A stretch of 64,000 nucleotides of DNA from Streptomyces blattellae (GCF_009709555.1 NZ_WJBG01000117.1:151996-215995); one strand, 5' to 3'. Counted from the first letter of the stretch, positions 1 to 9,110 are shown. Translations and numbers: made by a program. The notes: generated by a model not told the origin, from the sequence alone.

Positions 1-88
1 TCGGGTTCCGATCGTTGGGCTTTTCGGGCGCCACCACGCAACCGCGTACAAGCTGGAACCCCCTCTGCCCGGCGCCCGGAGGACACCC

Positions 89-1642
89 ATGAGCACGCTG
101 CCGCCCCAAGGACCCGAGGGCCCTCACGCCCTGCGGCGACTGCTCGACACCGTCCTCGACGCGCTCCACACCGGCGAGCGGGCACGAAGCGGCCCACTGC
201 CCGCGGGAGGCCCGGAGGCGGTCGCCGCGCGCGTGCGGGACGCGGTGGGTGACGTACTGCCCGACGCAGGCGACCCGGAAGCCCTGCGCGTCCTCGTGCA
301 CGCCGTCGCCGAAGGCGCCGCCGACCCCGCGCACCCACTGTGCGCGGCCCACCTCCACTGCCCACCCCTCGCAGTCGCCACCGCGGCCGACCTCGCCGCA
401 TCGGCCCTCAACCCGTCCCTCGACTCCTGGGACCAGGCCCCGGCCGCCTCAGAACTGGAAACACTGGTCACACGGGCACTCGCGGCGGAGATCTACCCGG
501 CCGAGCCGGCAGAACACGCCGCCACCACCGACGCCCTCCCCACGACCGCCGCCGCGGAAGCCCTCCCCACGACCGCCGCCCCGGCCGCCCCCGCCGACGA
601 CCCCGCCGCCCCCGCCGACGCCCCGGCCGCCCCCGCCGCCGCCCCGGCCGCCCCCGCCGACGACCCCGCCGCCCCCGCCGCCGCCCCGGCCGCCCCCGCC
701 AGCGCCCTCATCACCACCGGCGGAACGGAATCCAACCAACTCGCCCTCCTCCTCGCCCGCGAAGCACACGGCACGAGCCTGCGGCTGGTCGTCGGCGCCA
801 ACGCGCACCACTCGCTGCCCCGCGCCGCCTGGCTGCTCGGCCTCCCCGACCCCGTCGTCGTACCCGCGCCCACCGGCACCCTCGACCCCGCCGCCCTCGA
901 CCGAGCCCTCGCCGCGCTCCCCGGCCCGATCCTCGTAGCCGCCACCGCAGGCACCACCGACGCCGGACTCATCGACCCCCTCCCCGACATCGCCGCACTC
1001 TGCCGAACCCACCGCGCACGACTCCACATCGACGCGGCCTACGGCGGCCCCCTCCTCTTCAGCCACCAGCACCGCGCGAAACTCACCGGACTGACAGCCG
1101 CCGACACCGTCACCCTCGACCTGCACAAACTCGGCTGGCAGCCGGTCGCCGCCGGACTCCTCGCCGTCAAGGACACCCGCGACCTGGCCGCGCTGCACCA
1201 CCACGCCGACTACCTCAACGCCGCCGACGACACCGAAGCCGGCCTCCCCGACCTGCTCGGCCGCGCCCTGCGTACCACCCGCCGCCCCGACGCCCTCAAA
1301 ATCGCCGTCACCCTCAAAACCCTCGGCCGGAGAGGACTCGGCGAACTCGTCGATCAAGTCTGCGACCACGCCCACGAGTTCGCCACGCTCGTACACGATC
1401 ATCCCGGATTCGAGCTCTACGACACACCCACCATCAGCACCGTCCTGTTCCGGCCCACCGCGGCCGGCGACGACACCGTCGCCGCCATACGCCGACAACT
1501 CCTCACCGACGGCCGCGCCGTCCTCGGCCGGGCACACCTCGCCGGCCGACTCTGGCTCAAAGCGACCCTCCTCAACCCCGTCACCCGGCCAGACGACCTC
1601 GCCGGACTCCTGAAACTCGTGGAAGGAACCACCCCCCGATGA
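89..1642 (+). CDS. PLP-dependent decarboxylase, DesA-like
   Basis: A group II pyridoxal-phosphate decarboxylase of 517 aa. In siderophore pathways such enzymes decarboxylate lysine, ornithine or diaminobutyrate to a polyamine. Visible are the substrate/cofactor loop TTGGTESN (about residues 208-215), the D-A-A-Y motif after the HID strand, and the PLP lysine in LDLHKLGWQ (K347). The start ATG follows a good CGGAGG. The stop overlaps the ATG of the downstream N-monooxygenase (ATGA), so the two are co-translated; the same decarboxylase plus monooxygenase logic opens desferrioxamine synthesis (desA-desB). An Ala/Pro-rich insertion of about 65 residues (roughly 138-204) separates the N-terminal part from the PLP fold and is not expected in the family. 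Substrate is inferred, not shown; no acyltransferase or NIS synthetase is in view, so the product is unknown. Confidence 0.85.
   Translation: MSTLPPQGPEGPHALRRLLDTVLDALHTGERARSGPLPAGGPEAVAARVRDAVGDVLPDAGDPEALRVLVHAVAEGAADPAHPLCAAHLHCPPLAVATAADLAASALNPSLDSWDQAPAASELETLVTRALAAEIYPAEPAEHAATTDALPTTAAAEALPTTAAPAAPADDPAAPADAPAAPAAAPAAPADDPAAPAAAPAAPASALITTGGTESNQLALLLAREAHGTSLRLVVGANAHHSLPRAAWLLGLPDPVVVPAPTGTLDPAALDRALAALPGPILVAATAGTTDAGLIDPLPDIAALCRTHRARLHIDAAYGGPLLFSHQHRAKLTGLTAADTVTLDLHKLGWQPVAAGLLAVKDTRDLAALHHHADYLNAADDTEAGLPDLLGRALRTTRRPDALKIAVTLKTLGRRGLGELVDQVCDHAHEFATLVHDHPGFELYDTPTISTVLFRPTAAGDDTVAAIRRQLLTDGRAVLGRAHLAGRLWLKATLLNPVTRPDDLAGLLKLVEGTTPR
575..703 (+). repeat. Ala/Pro-coding low-complexity tandem repeat inside the decarboxylase
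   Basis: Imperfect direct repeats built from GCCGCCCCGGCC-type and GCCGACGACCCC-type blocks. They encode alternating APAAP and ADDPA units, stay in frame, and lie just before the PLP-binding core. The protein fold either side is intact, so the insert is probably a flexible loop. Confidence 0.7.
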
Positions 1643-3063
1643 CCAACCCCCCACACCACGAGGCCGACACCCCCCGCGACCTCGTCGGCATCGGCATCGG
1701 CCCCTTCAACCTCTCCCTCGCCGCCCTCGCCGACCCCCTGGCCGAACTCGACACCGTCTTCTACGACCAGCGCCCCACCTTCGCCTGGCACCCCGGCCTG
1801 CTCATCGAAGGCGCCACCATCCAAGTCCCCTTCCTCGCCGACCTGGTCACCCTCGCCGACCCCGCCAGCCCCTGGACCTTCCTCAACTACCTCAAGGCCC
1901 GCGACAGGCTCTTCCCCTTCTACTTCGCCGAGCGCTTCCACATCCAGCGCACCGAATACGACGCCTACTGCCGCTGGGTCGCCGAAAACCTCCCCGCACT
2001 CCACTTCGGCCACCAGGTCGACGCCGTCCGCTTCAACCCCGAACGCGACGTCTTCGAAGTCGACTTCACCCAACTCGGCACCGACGGCGAAGCCGAATCC
2101 CTCGGCCGCACCTATACCCGCAACATCGTCCTCGGCATCGGCACCGAACCCCACATCCCCGAACCACTCAAACCCCTCGTCGAAGCACCCGCCGTCCCCG
2201 TCATCCACGCCGCCGACTACGCCGGCCACCGCGACACCCTGCTCGCCGCCGCACACGTCACCGTCATCGGATCAGGACAATCCGGCGCCGAAATCTTCCT
2301 CGACCTGCTCCGCCACCGCCCCGCCGGCCGCGAACAACTCCACTGGCTCGGCCGCACCGAAGCCTTCGCACCCATGGAGTACTCCAAACTCGGCCTCGAA
2401 CACTTCACCCCCGACTACACCCGCTACTTCCACGCCCTCGCCGAACCCGTCCGCGACCGCCTCATCACCTCCCAATGGCAGCTCCACAAAGGCATCGACA
2501 GCGACACCATCGCCGCCATCCACGACGAGCTCTACCGCCGCACCCTGCACGGCGGCTGGCCCGACGCCGTCCTCACCCCAGGCGTCCGCGTCCGCACCGC
2601 AGGACGCGTCGCCACCACCAAAATCGAACTGCACCTCGAACACACCCAGCAGAACACCCGCTCCCGCCTCACTACCGACGCCGTCGTCCTCGCCACCGGC
2701 TACCGCGAACGCCCCCTCGACCGCATCCTCGCCGGCCTCGACCCCTACATGCGCCGCGACAGCCGCGAACGCCCCCGCATCGACCAACAGTTCCGCCTCG
2801 TCCTCGACCCCACCGTCGCCGGCTCCGGCTGCCACATCTACGTCCAGAACGCCGAACAGCACACCCACGGCGTGGGCACCCCCGACCTCGGCCTCGCCGC
2901 CTGGCGCAGCGCCACCATCCTCAACTGCCTCACCGGCAAGGACACCTACCCCCTCCCACGCCGCACCGCCTTCACCACCTTCGGCCTCGAACCCCAACCC
3001 CAACCCCACATCCCAGCCACCCGCCGGCCCCGCCCCCTCACCCCCCTCCTCGACGGACGCTGA
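1639..3063 (+). CDS. L-lysine/L-ornithine N-monooxygenase family (SidA/IucD/PvdA, DesB-like)
   Basis: A 474-aa FAD- and NADPH-dependent N-hydroxylating monooxygenase of the family that hydroxylates lysine, ornithine or cadaverine for hydroxamate siderophores. The FAD site is GIGIGPFNLS (about 17-26), the NADPH site is VIGSGQSGAE (about 208-217), and the C-terminal ATGY motif is at about 352-355. Length is normal for the family. The start chosen is the ATG that overlaps the stop of the upstream decarboxylase (ATGA). The frame is open far upstream, but that stretch is the high-GC shadow of the decarboxylase. With its partner it should make an N-hydroxylated diamine. The enzymes that would acylate and oligomerise it are not in this window. 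Confidence 0.88.
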   Translation: MTNPPHHEADTPRDLVGIGIGPFNLSLAALADPLAELDTVFYDQRPTFAWHPGLLIEGATIQVPFLADLVTLADPASPWTFLNYLKARDRLFPFYFAERFHIQRTEYDAYCRWVAENLPALHFGHQVDAVRFNPERDVFEVDFTQLGTDGEAESLGRTYTRNIVLGIGTEPHIPEPLKPLVEAPAVPVIHAADYAGHRDTLLAAAHVTVIGSGQSGAEIFLDLLRHRPAGREQLHWLGRTEAFAPMEYSKLGLEHFTPDYTRYFHALAEPVRDRLITSQWQLHKGIDSDTIAAIHDELYRRTLHGGWPDAVLTPGVRVRTAGRVATTKIELHLEHTQQNTRSRLTTDAVVLATGYRERPLDRILAGLDPYMRRDSRERPRIDQQFRLVLDPTVAGSGCHIYVQNAEQHTHGVGTPDLGLAAWRSATILNCLTGKDTYPLPRRTAFTTFGLEPQPQPHIPATRRPRPLTPLLDGR

Positions 3064-3068
3064 CACGA

Positions 3069-3102
3069 CAACGGCGCCGGAGCGAACGCCCCGACGCCGT
3101 TG
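3069..3102. terminator. stem-loop between convergent genes
   Basis: CAACGGCG and CGCCGTTG form an 8-bp inverted repeat between the monooxygenase and the convergent nucleotidase gene. There is no T tract, as is usual in this GC-rich genome. It could serve both strands. Confidence 0.5.
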
Positions 3103-3118
3103 ACCCGAACCCCTCGCC

Positions 3119-4924
3119 CTAGAACACAGGCGTACCGTCCCGCGTCAGCCTCCAGTCCACCGACGCAAAGTCCTTCGGATCCAGCACACCCTTCGCCGTC
3201 ACCCACTCCGCGATCCGCGTACGGATCTCCGTCGACTCCGACCACACCTCCTGCGCCGATGCCACATGCGGGAACGCACCCCCGCCATTCGCCCGGTAGT
3301 TGTTCACCGCGAACACAAACCCCTGGGCATCATCCAGCGCCGCACCGCCGTACATCACATTCTTGATCCGCGAACCCGCCGCCTGCGCGACATCGATCTC
3401 GTACGACAACCCCGACACGTAGTCGTAGTTGTAATCCGGGCGGCCACCCGCGTTCGTCAGCTTCTCCACATCGACCGCGGCACCCGCCGCCGTCTGCACG
3501 AAATACTCCGCCGAATACTCCAGATACGCCTTGATCTGCGCACCCGTCATCAACTTCGCGACCAGCGTGTTGTCATACACATACAGACCCGACAGATCCC
3601 GGATCGTCACATCCCCGGCCGGAATCTCCGACGTCCGCGAAAACGGCGACGCCTGCGCGATCACCGGAAGCGACGCATACTCCGAACCCGCCAACGCCGC
3701 CCTGACCACGTCCTCCTGCACCTTTGTGATCAGATCGATGATCGGGGCGTCCTTATAGCGGGCATCCACCGTCGTCAGCGTCTCCGTGGCCGTACCGACG
3801 ACCTGGTTGACGTACTCGACCACGATGTCGTGATCGTCCTTCAGCAGCTTCGTGATCCTCGGATCGTCGGCGACCGTCTTCGAATCGCGCACCGTCGCGG
3901 TCACCCCCTCGACCCTCCAGCGGCCCTTCTCGAAGACCAACTCGAAGTCGAACAACGACAACCGCTCCGCAAAACACAGCGGCTCCGACAACACCACCGT
4001 CTTGCCGGTCTTCTCATTCGTGACCAGCAGCTCCGCGATCTCCGTATGCGCATGACCCACCAGGATCGCGTCGATACCCGGCACCTGCTGGGCCACCAGC
4101 GCCGACGAGTTCTCGACATACGGCAGCTGATCACCGTACGACGACGTACCCGACGAACCCGAGTGCGCCGACACGACCACCACATCCGCGCCCATCGACC
4201 GCAGCCTCGGCACCCACTTCGCCGCCTGCTCCTCCAGACCCGGGAACGTCAGCTTCCCCTCGACATACGCCTTGTCCCAGATCGCGATACCAGGATTCGT
4301 CAGCCCCAGCACGGCGACCTTCACCGGCGGAGCGCCCGGCACACGGAACTTCTTGATGAAGTACGGCGGGAAAGCGGGCCGGAGAGTCTTCGCGTCCAGC
4401 GCGTTCGCACCCAGCAGCGGGAAGTCGCACTGCTCCTCGAACTTCCGCAGCGTCTCGATGCCGTAGTTGAACTCATGATTGCCCAGCGCCACCGCGTCAT
4501 ACCCGATCGCGTTCATCGCCGCCGCCATCGGATGAATCGGACCGCCCTCGGCGGTGATCGGGTCCACCTTCGCGTAGTAGTACGTCAGCGGAGTTCCCTG
4601 GATCGTGTCGCCCGCATCCAGCAACAGCGTATTGCGGCGCCCCTTCTCCTCCCGGACCTGGTTCACCAGCGTCGAAATCCGGGCCAGACCCTGCGCATTG
4701 CCCCTGGCGTCCGAGTACTCCGCGTTCTTGAAATAGTCCCAGTTGAAGATGTGCCCGTGCAGATCCGTCGTGCCCATCACCGTCAGGGAATACCGCTTCG
4801 CCGGCTTCCGCCCCTTCTTCACCTCCGCGGCCTGAGCCGCCGGAGCCGCCGCCGCACCGGCGATCGCAACCCCCGCCCCGGTCACGGCGGACTTCTGCAG
4901 GAACTTCCGACGGTTCAGCGGCAT
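3119..4924 (-). CDS. exported 5'-nucleotidase / 2',3'-cyclic phosphodiesterase
   Basis: A 601-aa metallophosphoesterase that hydrolyses extracytoplasmic nucleotides. It starts with a Tat signal peptide: twin arginine in NRRKFLQ (residues 5-6), hydrophobic stretch, then an AQA cleavage region near 31-33. Metal-ligand motifs follow in family order: D-x-H in TTDLHGH (D54, H56), the GNHEFNYG motif, and VGHAHTE. The C-terminal half is the 5'-nucleotidase C domain, which binds the base. The ATG has a GAGGAG about nine bases upstream. It is divergent from the SIMPL gene (178 bp apart) and convergent with the monooxygenase. The role is most likely phosphate or nucleoside scavenging at the cell surface; exact substrate is unknown. 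Confidence 0.92.
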   Translation of the reverse strand: MPLNRRKFLQKSAVTGAGVAIAGAAAAPAAQAAEVKKGRKPAKRYSLTVMGTTDLHGHIFNWDYFKNAEYSDARGNAQGLARISTLVNQVREEKGRRNTLLLDAGDTIQGTPLTYYYAKVDPITAEGGPIHPMAAAMNAIGYDAVALGNHEFNYGIETLRKFEEQCDFPLLGANALDAKTLRPAFPPYFIKKFRVPGAPPVKVAVLGLTNPGIAIWDKAYVEGKLTFPGLEEQAAKWVPRLRSMGADVVVVSAHSGSSGTSSYGDQLPYVENSSALVAQQVPGIDAILVGHAHTEIAELLVTNEKTGKTVVLSEPLCFAERLSLFDFELVFEKGRWRVEGVTATVRDSKTVADDPRITKLLKDDHDIVVEYVNQVVGTATETLTTVDARYKDAPIIDLITKVQEDVVRAALAGSEYASLPVIAQASPFSRTSEIPAGDVTIRDLSGLYVYDNTLVAKLMTGAQIKAYLEYSAEYFVQTAAGAAVDVEKLTNAGGRPDYNYDYVSGLSYEIDVAQAAGSRIKNVMYGGAALDDAQGFVFAVNNYRANGGGAFPHVASAQEVWSESTEIRTRIAEWVTAKGVLDPKDFASVDWRLTRDGTPVF

Positions 4925-5102
4925 CTCTGGACACTCCTCGGGCCTCGGTCAACGGCGCGCGCAGACCGACGACGGTCACAACGCGCGTAGATTCTGACCC
5001 GCACATGCCCAGCAGCAACAGGTCCCTCAGGTTTCGATCTGATGACCCGACCCACGAACTCGCCCACCCCGTAAGCGAGTAAGGCATGACAGAGTGGGGC
5101 GT

Positions 5103-5813
5103 ATGACCACACCACCCACCGACGAACCCCACCCCGCCGTCCCCTACGGCACCCCCGACGCCCCCCGCATCGCCGTCCGCGGCGAAGCCCGCCTCGAAGT
5201 CGACCCCGAAATCGCCCGCATCGTCGTCACCGTCACCACCCGCGGCAAAGACCGCCGCACCGCCCTCGACGACCTCACCCGCCGCAACACCACCACCCTC
5301 GACCTCATCAAGAGCTACGGCGACGCAGTCGAACGCCTCGAAACCGGTGCCTTCTCCATCAGCCCCGAACTCAAGGAAAAAGGCCGCGGCGAACGCATCC
5401 ACGCCTACCACGGCCGCGTCCACATCACCGCCGAACTCACCGACTTCACCGCCCTCGGCGAACTCACCACCCGCCTCGCCGACCAAGAACTCACCCGCGT
5501 CGACGGCCCCACATGGGCCCTCCGCCCCAACTCACCCGCCCACCGCCAAGCCCGCCAACAGGCCGTGAAGGAAGCCGTCCAGCGGGCCAAGGAGTACGCC
5601 GAAGCCCTCGGCACCTCACTCGCCGCCCTCGTCGAACTAGCCGACATCGGCGCCGAAAACACCGAGCGCTACGCCACCGCAGGCAACGCCCGCATGCGCT
5701 CCGCAGCCTTCGCCGCCGAAGACGCCGCCGCCCCCCTCGACCTCGAACCTCAACGCCAACACGTCTACGCCCAGGTCAATGCACGCTTCACCATGGCGCC
5801 GCCCCGCCTGTGA
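5103..5813 (+). CDS. SIMPL (DUF541) domain protein
   Basis: A 236-aa protein of the SIMPL/DUF541 family, whose members are mostly extracytoplasmic or periplasmic and of poorly defined function. The recognisable core is the start RGEARLEVDPEIARI and the internal AVKEAVQRAKEYAEALG helix near the middle. No signal peptide is evident, so here it may be cytoplasmic. The start at 5103 is the ATG three codons after an alternative in-frame GTG at 5094; spacing to the GAGTGGGG favours the ATG only weakly. A monocistronic gene divergent from the nucleotidase. Confidence 0.82.
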   Translation: MTTPPTDEPHPAVPYGTPDAPRIAVRGEARLEVDPEIARIVVTVTTRGKDRRTALDDLTRRNTTTLDLIKSYGDAVERLETGAFSISPELKEKGRGERIHAYHGRVHITAELTDFTALGELTTRLADQELTRVDGPTWALRPNSPAHRQARQQAVKEAVQRAKEYAEALGTSLAALVELADIGAENTERYATAGNARMRSAAFAAEDAAAPLDLEPQRQHVYAQVNARFTMAPPRL

Positions 5814-5945
5814 CCCGCGTACGGAATGCTCATCAGAGCACCCCTCCGCACAATTCAACACTTGTCAACAGCCCTTTGCTTAAAGGTTGTTGAGTAGTCA
5901 CCCAAGACCAAATCTCTACCCGCCGGTAAGCTCTAGGCTCGAAAC

Positions 5946-7376
5946 ATGCGCCGAGCAAAAATCGTCTGCACCCTGGGCCCCGCAACCGACTCATACGACC
6001 AGATCAAGGCACTGGTCGAAGCCGGAATGGACGTCGCCCGATTCAACCTCAGCCACGGCAGCTACGCCGACCACGAGGAGCGCTACCAGCACGTCCGCAA
6101 GGCCTCCGACGAGACCGGCCGCAGCGTCGGCATCCTCGCCGACCTTCAAGGCCCGAAGATCCGACTCGGCCGCTTCACCGAAGGCCCCGTACTCCTTGAA
6201 CGCGGCGACACCTTCACCATCACCGTCGAAGAACACGCTCAGGGTGACCAGCAACAGTGCGGCACCACGTACGCCGGCCTCGCCACCGACGTCACCATCG
6301 GTGAGCGCATCCTCGTCGACGACGGCAAGGTCTGCCTGGAGGTCACCGGGGTCGACGGCCCCCGCGTCCACACCACGGTCGTCGAAGGCGGCATGGTCTC
6401 CGACAACAAGGGCCTCAACCTTCCCGGCGTCGCCGTCTCCGTCCCCGCCCTCTCCGACAAGGACGAAGCCGACCTCCGCTGGGCCCTGCGCACGGGCTTC
6501 GACGTCATCGCCCTCTCCTTCGTCCGCAGCGGCCGCGACATCGACGACGTCCACCGCATCATGGACGAAGAAGGCCGCCGCCTCCCCGTGATCGCCAAGG
6601 TCGAGAAGCCGCAAGCCGTCGACGCCGTCGACGACATCGTCGCCGCCTTCGACGGCATCATGGTCGCGCGCGGTGACCTCGGCGTGGAAATGCCGCTGGA
6701 GCAGGTCCCCATCGTCCAAAAGCGCGCCATCAAACTCGCCAAGCGCAACGCCAAGCCGGTCATCGTCGCGACCCAGATGCTCGACTCGATGATCGACAAC
6801 TCCCGCCCGACCCGCGCCGAGGCGAGCGACGTCGCCAACGCGGTCATCGACGGCACGGACGCGGTCATGCTGTCCGGCGAAACCAGCGTCGGCAAGTACC
6901 CGATCGAGACAGTCCGCACGATGGCGAAGATCGTCGAAGCCGCCGAGGAGGACATCCTGGCCAAGGGCCTCCCCCCACTGACCGAACGCAACAAGCCCCG
7001 CACACAAGGCGGTGCGGTGGCCCGTGCGGCAGCGGAGATGGGCGACTTCCTCGGCGCGAAGTTCCTCGTCGCCTTCACCCAGTCCGGAGACACGGCCCGC
7101 CGCCTGTCCCGCTACCGCTCCCCGATCCCCCTGCTCGCCTTCACACCGGAGCCGGCGACGCGGTCCCAGCTGAACCTGACGTGGGGCGTGGAGACGTTCC
7201 TCGGCCCGCACGTCGACTCCACGGACGCGATGGTCGACCAGGTGGACGAGCTCCTCCTGAAGTACGGCCGCTGCGAACAGGGCGACATCGTCGTCATCAC
7301 CGCGGGTTCCCCACCCGGCGTCTCAGGCTCGACGAACCTCGTCCGGGTGCATCACATCGGCGAGGACGACAAGTAG
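5946..7376 (+). CDS. pyk: pyruvate kinase
   Basis: A 476-aa pyruvate kinase that converts phosphoenolpyruvate and ADP to pyruvate and ATP, the last step of glycolysis. Family motifs are complete: ARFNLSHG near the start, LADLQGPKIRLG, MVARGDLGVEMP, and the active-site stretch TQMLDSMIDNSRPTRAE followed by LSGETSVGKYP. It is full length with the allosteric C-terminal domain. No ribosome-binding site precedes the ATG. Instead TAAGCT and TAGGCT hexamers lie 13 and 6 bp upstream, which fits a leaderless transcript. This gene next to the ANTAR regulator matches the Streptomyces core order. Confidence 0.97.
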   Translation: MRRAKIVCTLGPATDSYDQIKALVEAGMDVARFNLSHGSYADHEERYQHVRKASDETGRSVGILADLQGPKIRLGRFTEGPVLLERGDTFTITVEEHAQGDQQQCGTTYAGLATDVTIGERILVDDGKVCLEVTGVDGPRVHTTVVEGGMVSDNKGLNLPGVAVSVPALSDKDEADLRWALRTGFDVIALSFVRSGRDIDDVHRIMDEEGRRLPVIAKVEKPQAVDAVDDIVAAFDGIMVARGDLGVEMPLEQVPIVQKRAIKLAKRNAKPVIVATQMLDSMIDNSRPTRAEASDVANAVIDGTDAVMLSGETSVGKYPIETVRTMAKIVEAAEEDILAKGLPPLTERNKPRTQGGAVARAAAEMGDFLGAKFLVAFTQSGDTARRLSRYRSPIPLLAFTPEPATRSQLNLTWGVETFLGPHVDSTDAMVDQVDELLLKYGRCEQGDIVVITAGSPPGVSGSTNLVRVHHIGEDDK

Positions 7377-7388
7377 GCGGCTCGGTGT

Positions 7389-8168
7389 TCAGTACTTGGG
7401 GCCAATGTGGGCGTCCATCAGGGCTACGGAGGCTTTGCGGGCGACCGAGATGTTGTACGGGTTGCCGTTCCGGGTGCAGTGCGTCCACTCGATGCCGAGT
7501 TTGTCGAGGGTGTCGGTGTAGAGCTGCCGGATGTCGTCGGAGACGTTGGTGAAGAAGTACCGGGGGTATTCGTAGCGCTTGCGCTCACCGGCGACGATTC
7601 GGGTCGTCCAGTTGGTGATGCGGCAGCCGTCGGAGTGGATGAGGCCGCGGATGAATTCCCAGCGGTGGGCGTCGACGATTTCCTGCTGCCAGGGTTCGAG
7701 TGCGATGCGGCGGTCGTGCTTCTTGCCGGGGCCGTGCTGGGGGAACATGCAGATCCAGTGCTTGGTGTACGACTTCACCTCGACGCAGCCCGGTTTGTAG
7801 CGCTGCGTCACGCTAGGCAGGGGCATCACCCTGCGCATGGCGTCCTCGGCGGCGGCGATCAGGCCCGTCTGCGTGGCGTTGCAGAAGACGGACAAGTGGT
7901 GCTGCTTGCGCTTCGAGATGATGTGACCGTCGCCGAGGTAGAGGCCCAGGAGGTAGGCGTACGCGGCTCGGTCGAAGTCGAGGCCTGTGCACTGGGGGCA
8001 GTCCGTGGGCTGCTCGTAGGTTTCGCCTCGTAGCCTGCGATCTTCGCTGCGCCACCAGCCGACGGTCCCCCGCGGAACGTTGAGGCGAGCTGCGACTATG
8101 CGATTCGGGATGCCTTGGCGCATGAGTGCGACAGCTTGTGCTCGAATCGAAGGGTTGTGTTGCTCCAT
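7389..8168 (-). CDS. HTH-LAGLIDADG-type homing endonuclease-like protein
   Basis: A 259-aa protein (270 aa if the in-frame GTG at 8201 is used). The N-terminus is a resolvase-like helix-turn-helix (about residues 8-43, RQGIPNRIVAARLNVPRGTV), followed by a CPQC pair. Two LAGLIDADG-like helices follow: LLGLYLGDGHI (about 73-83) and RGLIHSDGCRI (about 174-184), each with the catalytic-type D-G, about 100 residues apart as in single-chain two-motif enzymes. It lies 86 bp downstream of the 3' end of tRNA-Leu, on the same strand, and ends 13 bp from the convergent pyk stop. It interrupts no gene. It may be a free-standing homing endonuclease or a domesticated DNA-binding descendant; activity is inferred. 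Confidence 0.72.
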   Translation of the reverse strand: MEQHNPSIRAQAVALMRQGIPNRIVAARLNVPRGTVGWWRSEDRRLRGETYEQPTDCPQCTGLDFDRAAYAYLLGLYLGDGHIISKRKQHHLSVFCNATQTGLIAAAEDAMRRVMPLPSVTQRYKPGCVEVKSYTKHWICMFPQHGPGKKHDRRIALEPWQQEIVDAHRWEFIRGLIHSDGCRITNWTTRIVAGERKRYEYPRYFFTNVSDDIRQLYTDTLDKLGIEWTHCTRNGNPYNISVARKASVALMDAHIGPKY

Positions 8169-8254
8169 GTGGCCACACTCGGTGAACGATCGCGACGACA
8201 CGCAGCGAAAAGCGGATGTTCACGAGAACGTGGACACCCGCTTCTGGTCAGAAG

Positions 8255-8337
8255 TGCCGGGTGCGGGATTCGAACCCGCACGTCCTTTCGGACAGATGTG
8301 TTTGAGACATCAGCGTCTGCCATTCCGCCAACCCGGC
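8255..8337 (-). tRNA. tRNA-Leu (anticodon CAA)
   Basis: An 83-nt class II tRNA on the minus strand. The acceptor arms GCCGGGT and ACCCGGC pair and are followed by discriminator A. The anticodon stem GATGT/ACATC encloses CTCAAAC, giving anticodon CAA (reads UUG). The variable arm CTGTCCGAAAGGACG is long, as expected for Leu, and the T-arm holds GGTTCGAATCC. CCA is not encoded. UUG is a rare codon in such a genome. Confidence 0.96.
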
Positions 8338-8431
8338 TGGTGACCCCTGAGGAGTGTACCGGGTGACCAAGCCGACCTGCAGCTAGGTAGGCTCTTGGGA
8401 GCAGCACCCCTGCCCTGAACAAGGAGCCCCC

Positions 8432-9091
8432 GTGACCGCCCCCGAGTCGCCCCAGCCCGTAGACGCGCCCGACGACGACAAGTCGCACGTGCCTCCGCTG
8501 ACGACCCGTGTCGTCATTGCCGAGGATGAGGCACTGATCCGGCTCGACCTGAAAGAGATGCTGGAGGAGGAGGGGTACAGCGTCGTCGGTGAGGCCGGTG
8601 ACGGTGAGCAGGCCGTGGAGCTGGCCCGGGAGCACCAGCCGGATCTCGTGATCCTCGATGTGAAGATGCCGAAGCTCGACGGGATCTCCGCGGCCGAGAA
8701 GATCGCCGAAGAGCGCATCGCGCCCGTCCTCATGCTGACCGCCTTCTCGCAGCGCGACCTCGTCGAGCGTGCTCGTGATGCCGGTGCCATGGCTTACCTC
8801 GTGAAGCCGTTCAGTAAGAGTGACGTCGTGCCCGCGATCGAGATGGCCGTCTCCCGGTTCACGGAGTTGAAGGAGCTGGAGAAGGAGGTCGCGGATCTCT
8901 CCCAGCGGCTTGAGACTCGGAAGCTGGTCGATCGGGCGAAGTCGATCCTTCAGACCGAGTACGGGCTGACTGAGCCGGCCGCTTTCCGGTGGATTCAGAA
9001 GACGTCGATGGATCGCCGGATGTCGATGCAGCAGGTTGCCGAGGCGGTCATTCAGGACGCTGAGGAGAAGAAGGGCAACGGCAAGGGCTGA
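8432..9091 (+). CDS. ANTAR-domain response regulator (PdtaR type)
   Basis: A 219-aa response regulator with an RNA-binding output. Residues about 26-140 are the receiver domain: acidic pocket VIAEDEA, phospho-acceptor Asp in VILDVKMP (D76), conserved Thr in MLTAF and Lys in LVKPF. Residues about 147-208 form an ANTAR domain after a coiled-coil linker (LKELEKEVADLSQRLETRK). ANTAR proteins bind paired hexaloop RNA hairpins and prevent transcription termination. The start is a GTG after AAGGAGCCCCC. The cognate kinase is not in the window; in actinobacteria it is usually an orphan PdtaS-like kinase elsewhere. It is followed by a very strong terminator and the convergent liv operon. Confidence 0.93.
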   Translation: MTAPESPQPVDAPDDDKSHVPPLTTRVVIAEDEALIRLDLKEMLEEEGYSVVGEAGDGEQAVELAREHQPDLVILDVKMPKLDGISAAEKIAEERIAPVLMLTAFSQRDLVERARDAGAMAYLVKPFSKSDVVPAIEMAVSRFTELKELEKEVADLSQRLETRKLVDRAKSILQTEYGLTEPAAFRWIQKTSMDRRMSMQQVAEAVIQDAEEKKGNGKG

Positions 9092-9110
9092 GCCCGGTCA
9101 CTGGACGCGA

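Noticed and set aside
1..88. Iron-box operator before the decarboxylase
   Set aside because: No TTAGGTTAGGCTAACC-like sequence was seen in the 88 bases available.
340..1638. Long open plus-strand frame in front of the N-monooxygenase
   Set aside because: It is an Arg/Pro-rich shadow of the decarboxylase in another frame. Family similarity starts at the ATG at 1639.
3266..4990. 574-codon plus-strand frame over the nucleotidase
   Set aside because: Arg/His-rich shadow with no motif; the minus-strand gene has a Tat signal and full catalytic motifs.
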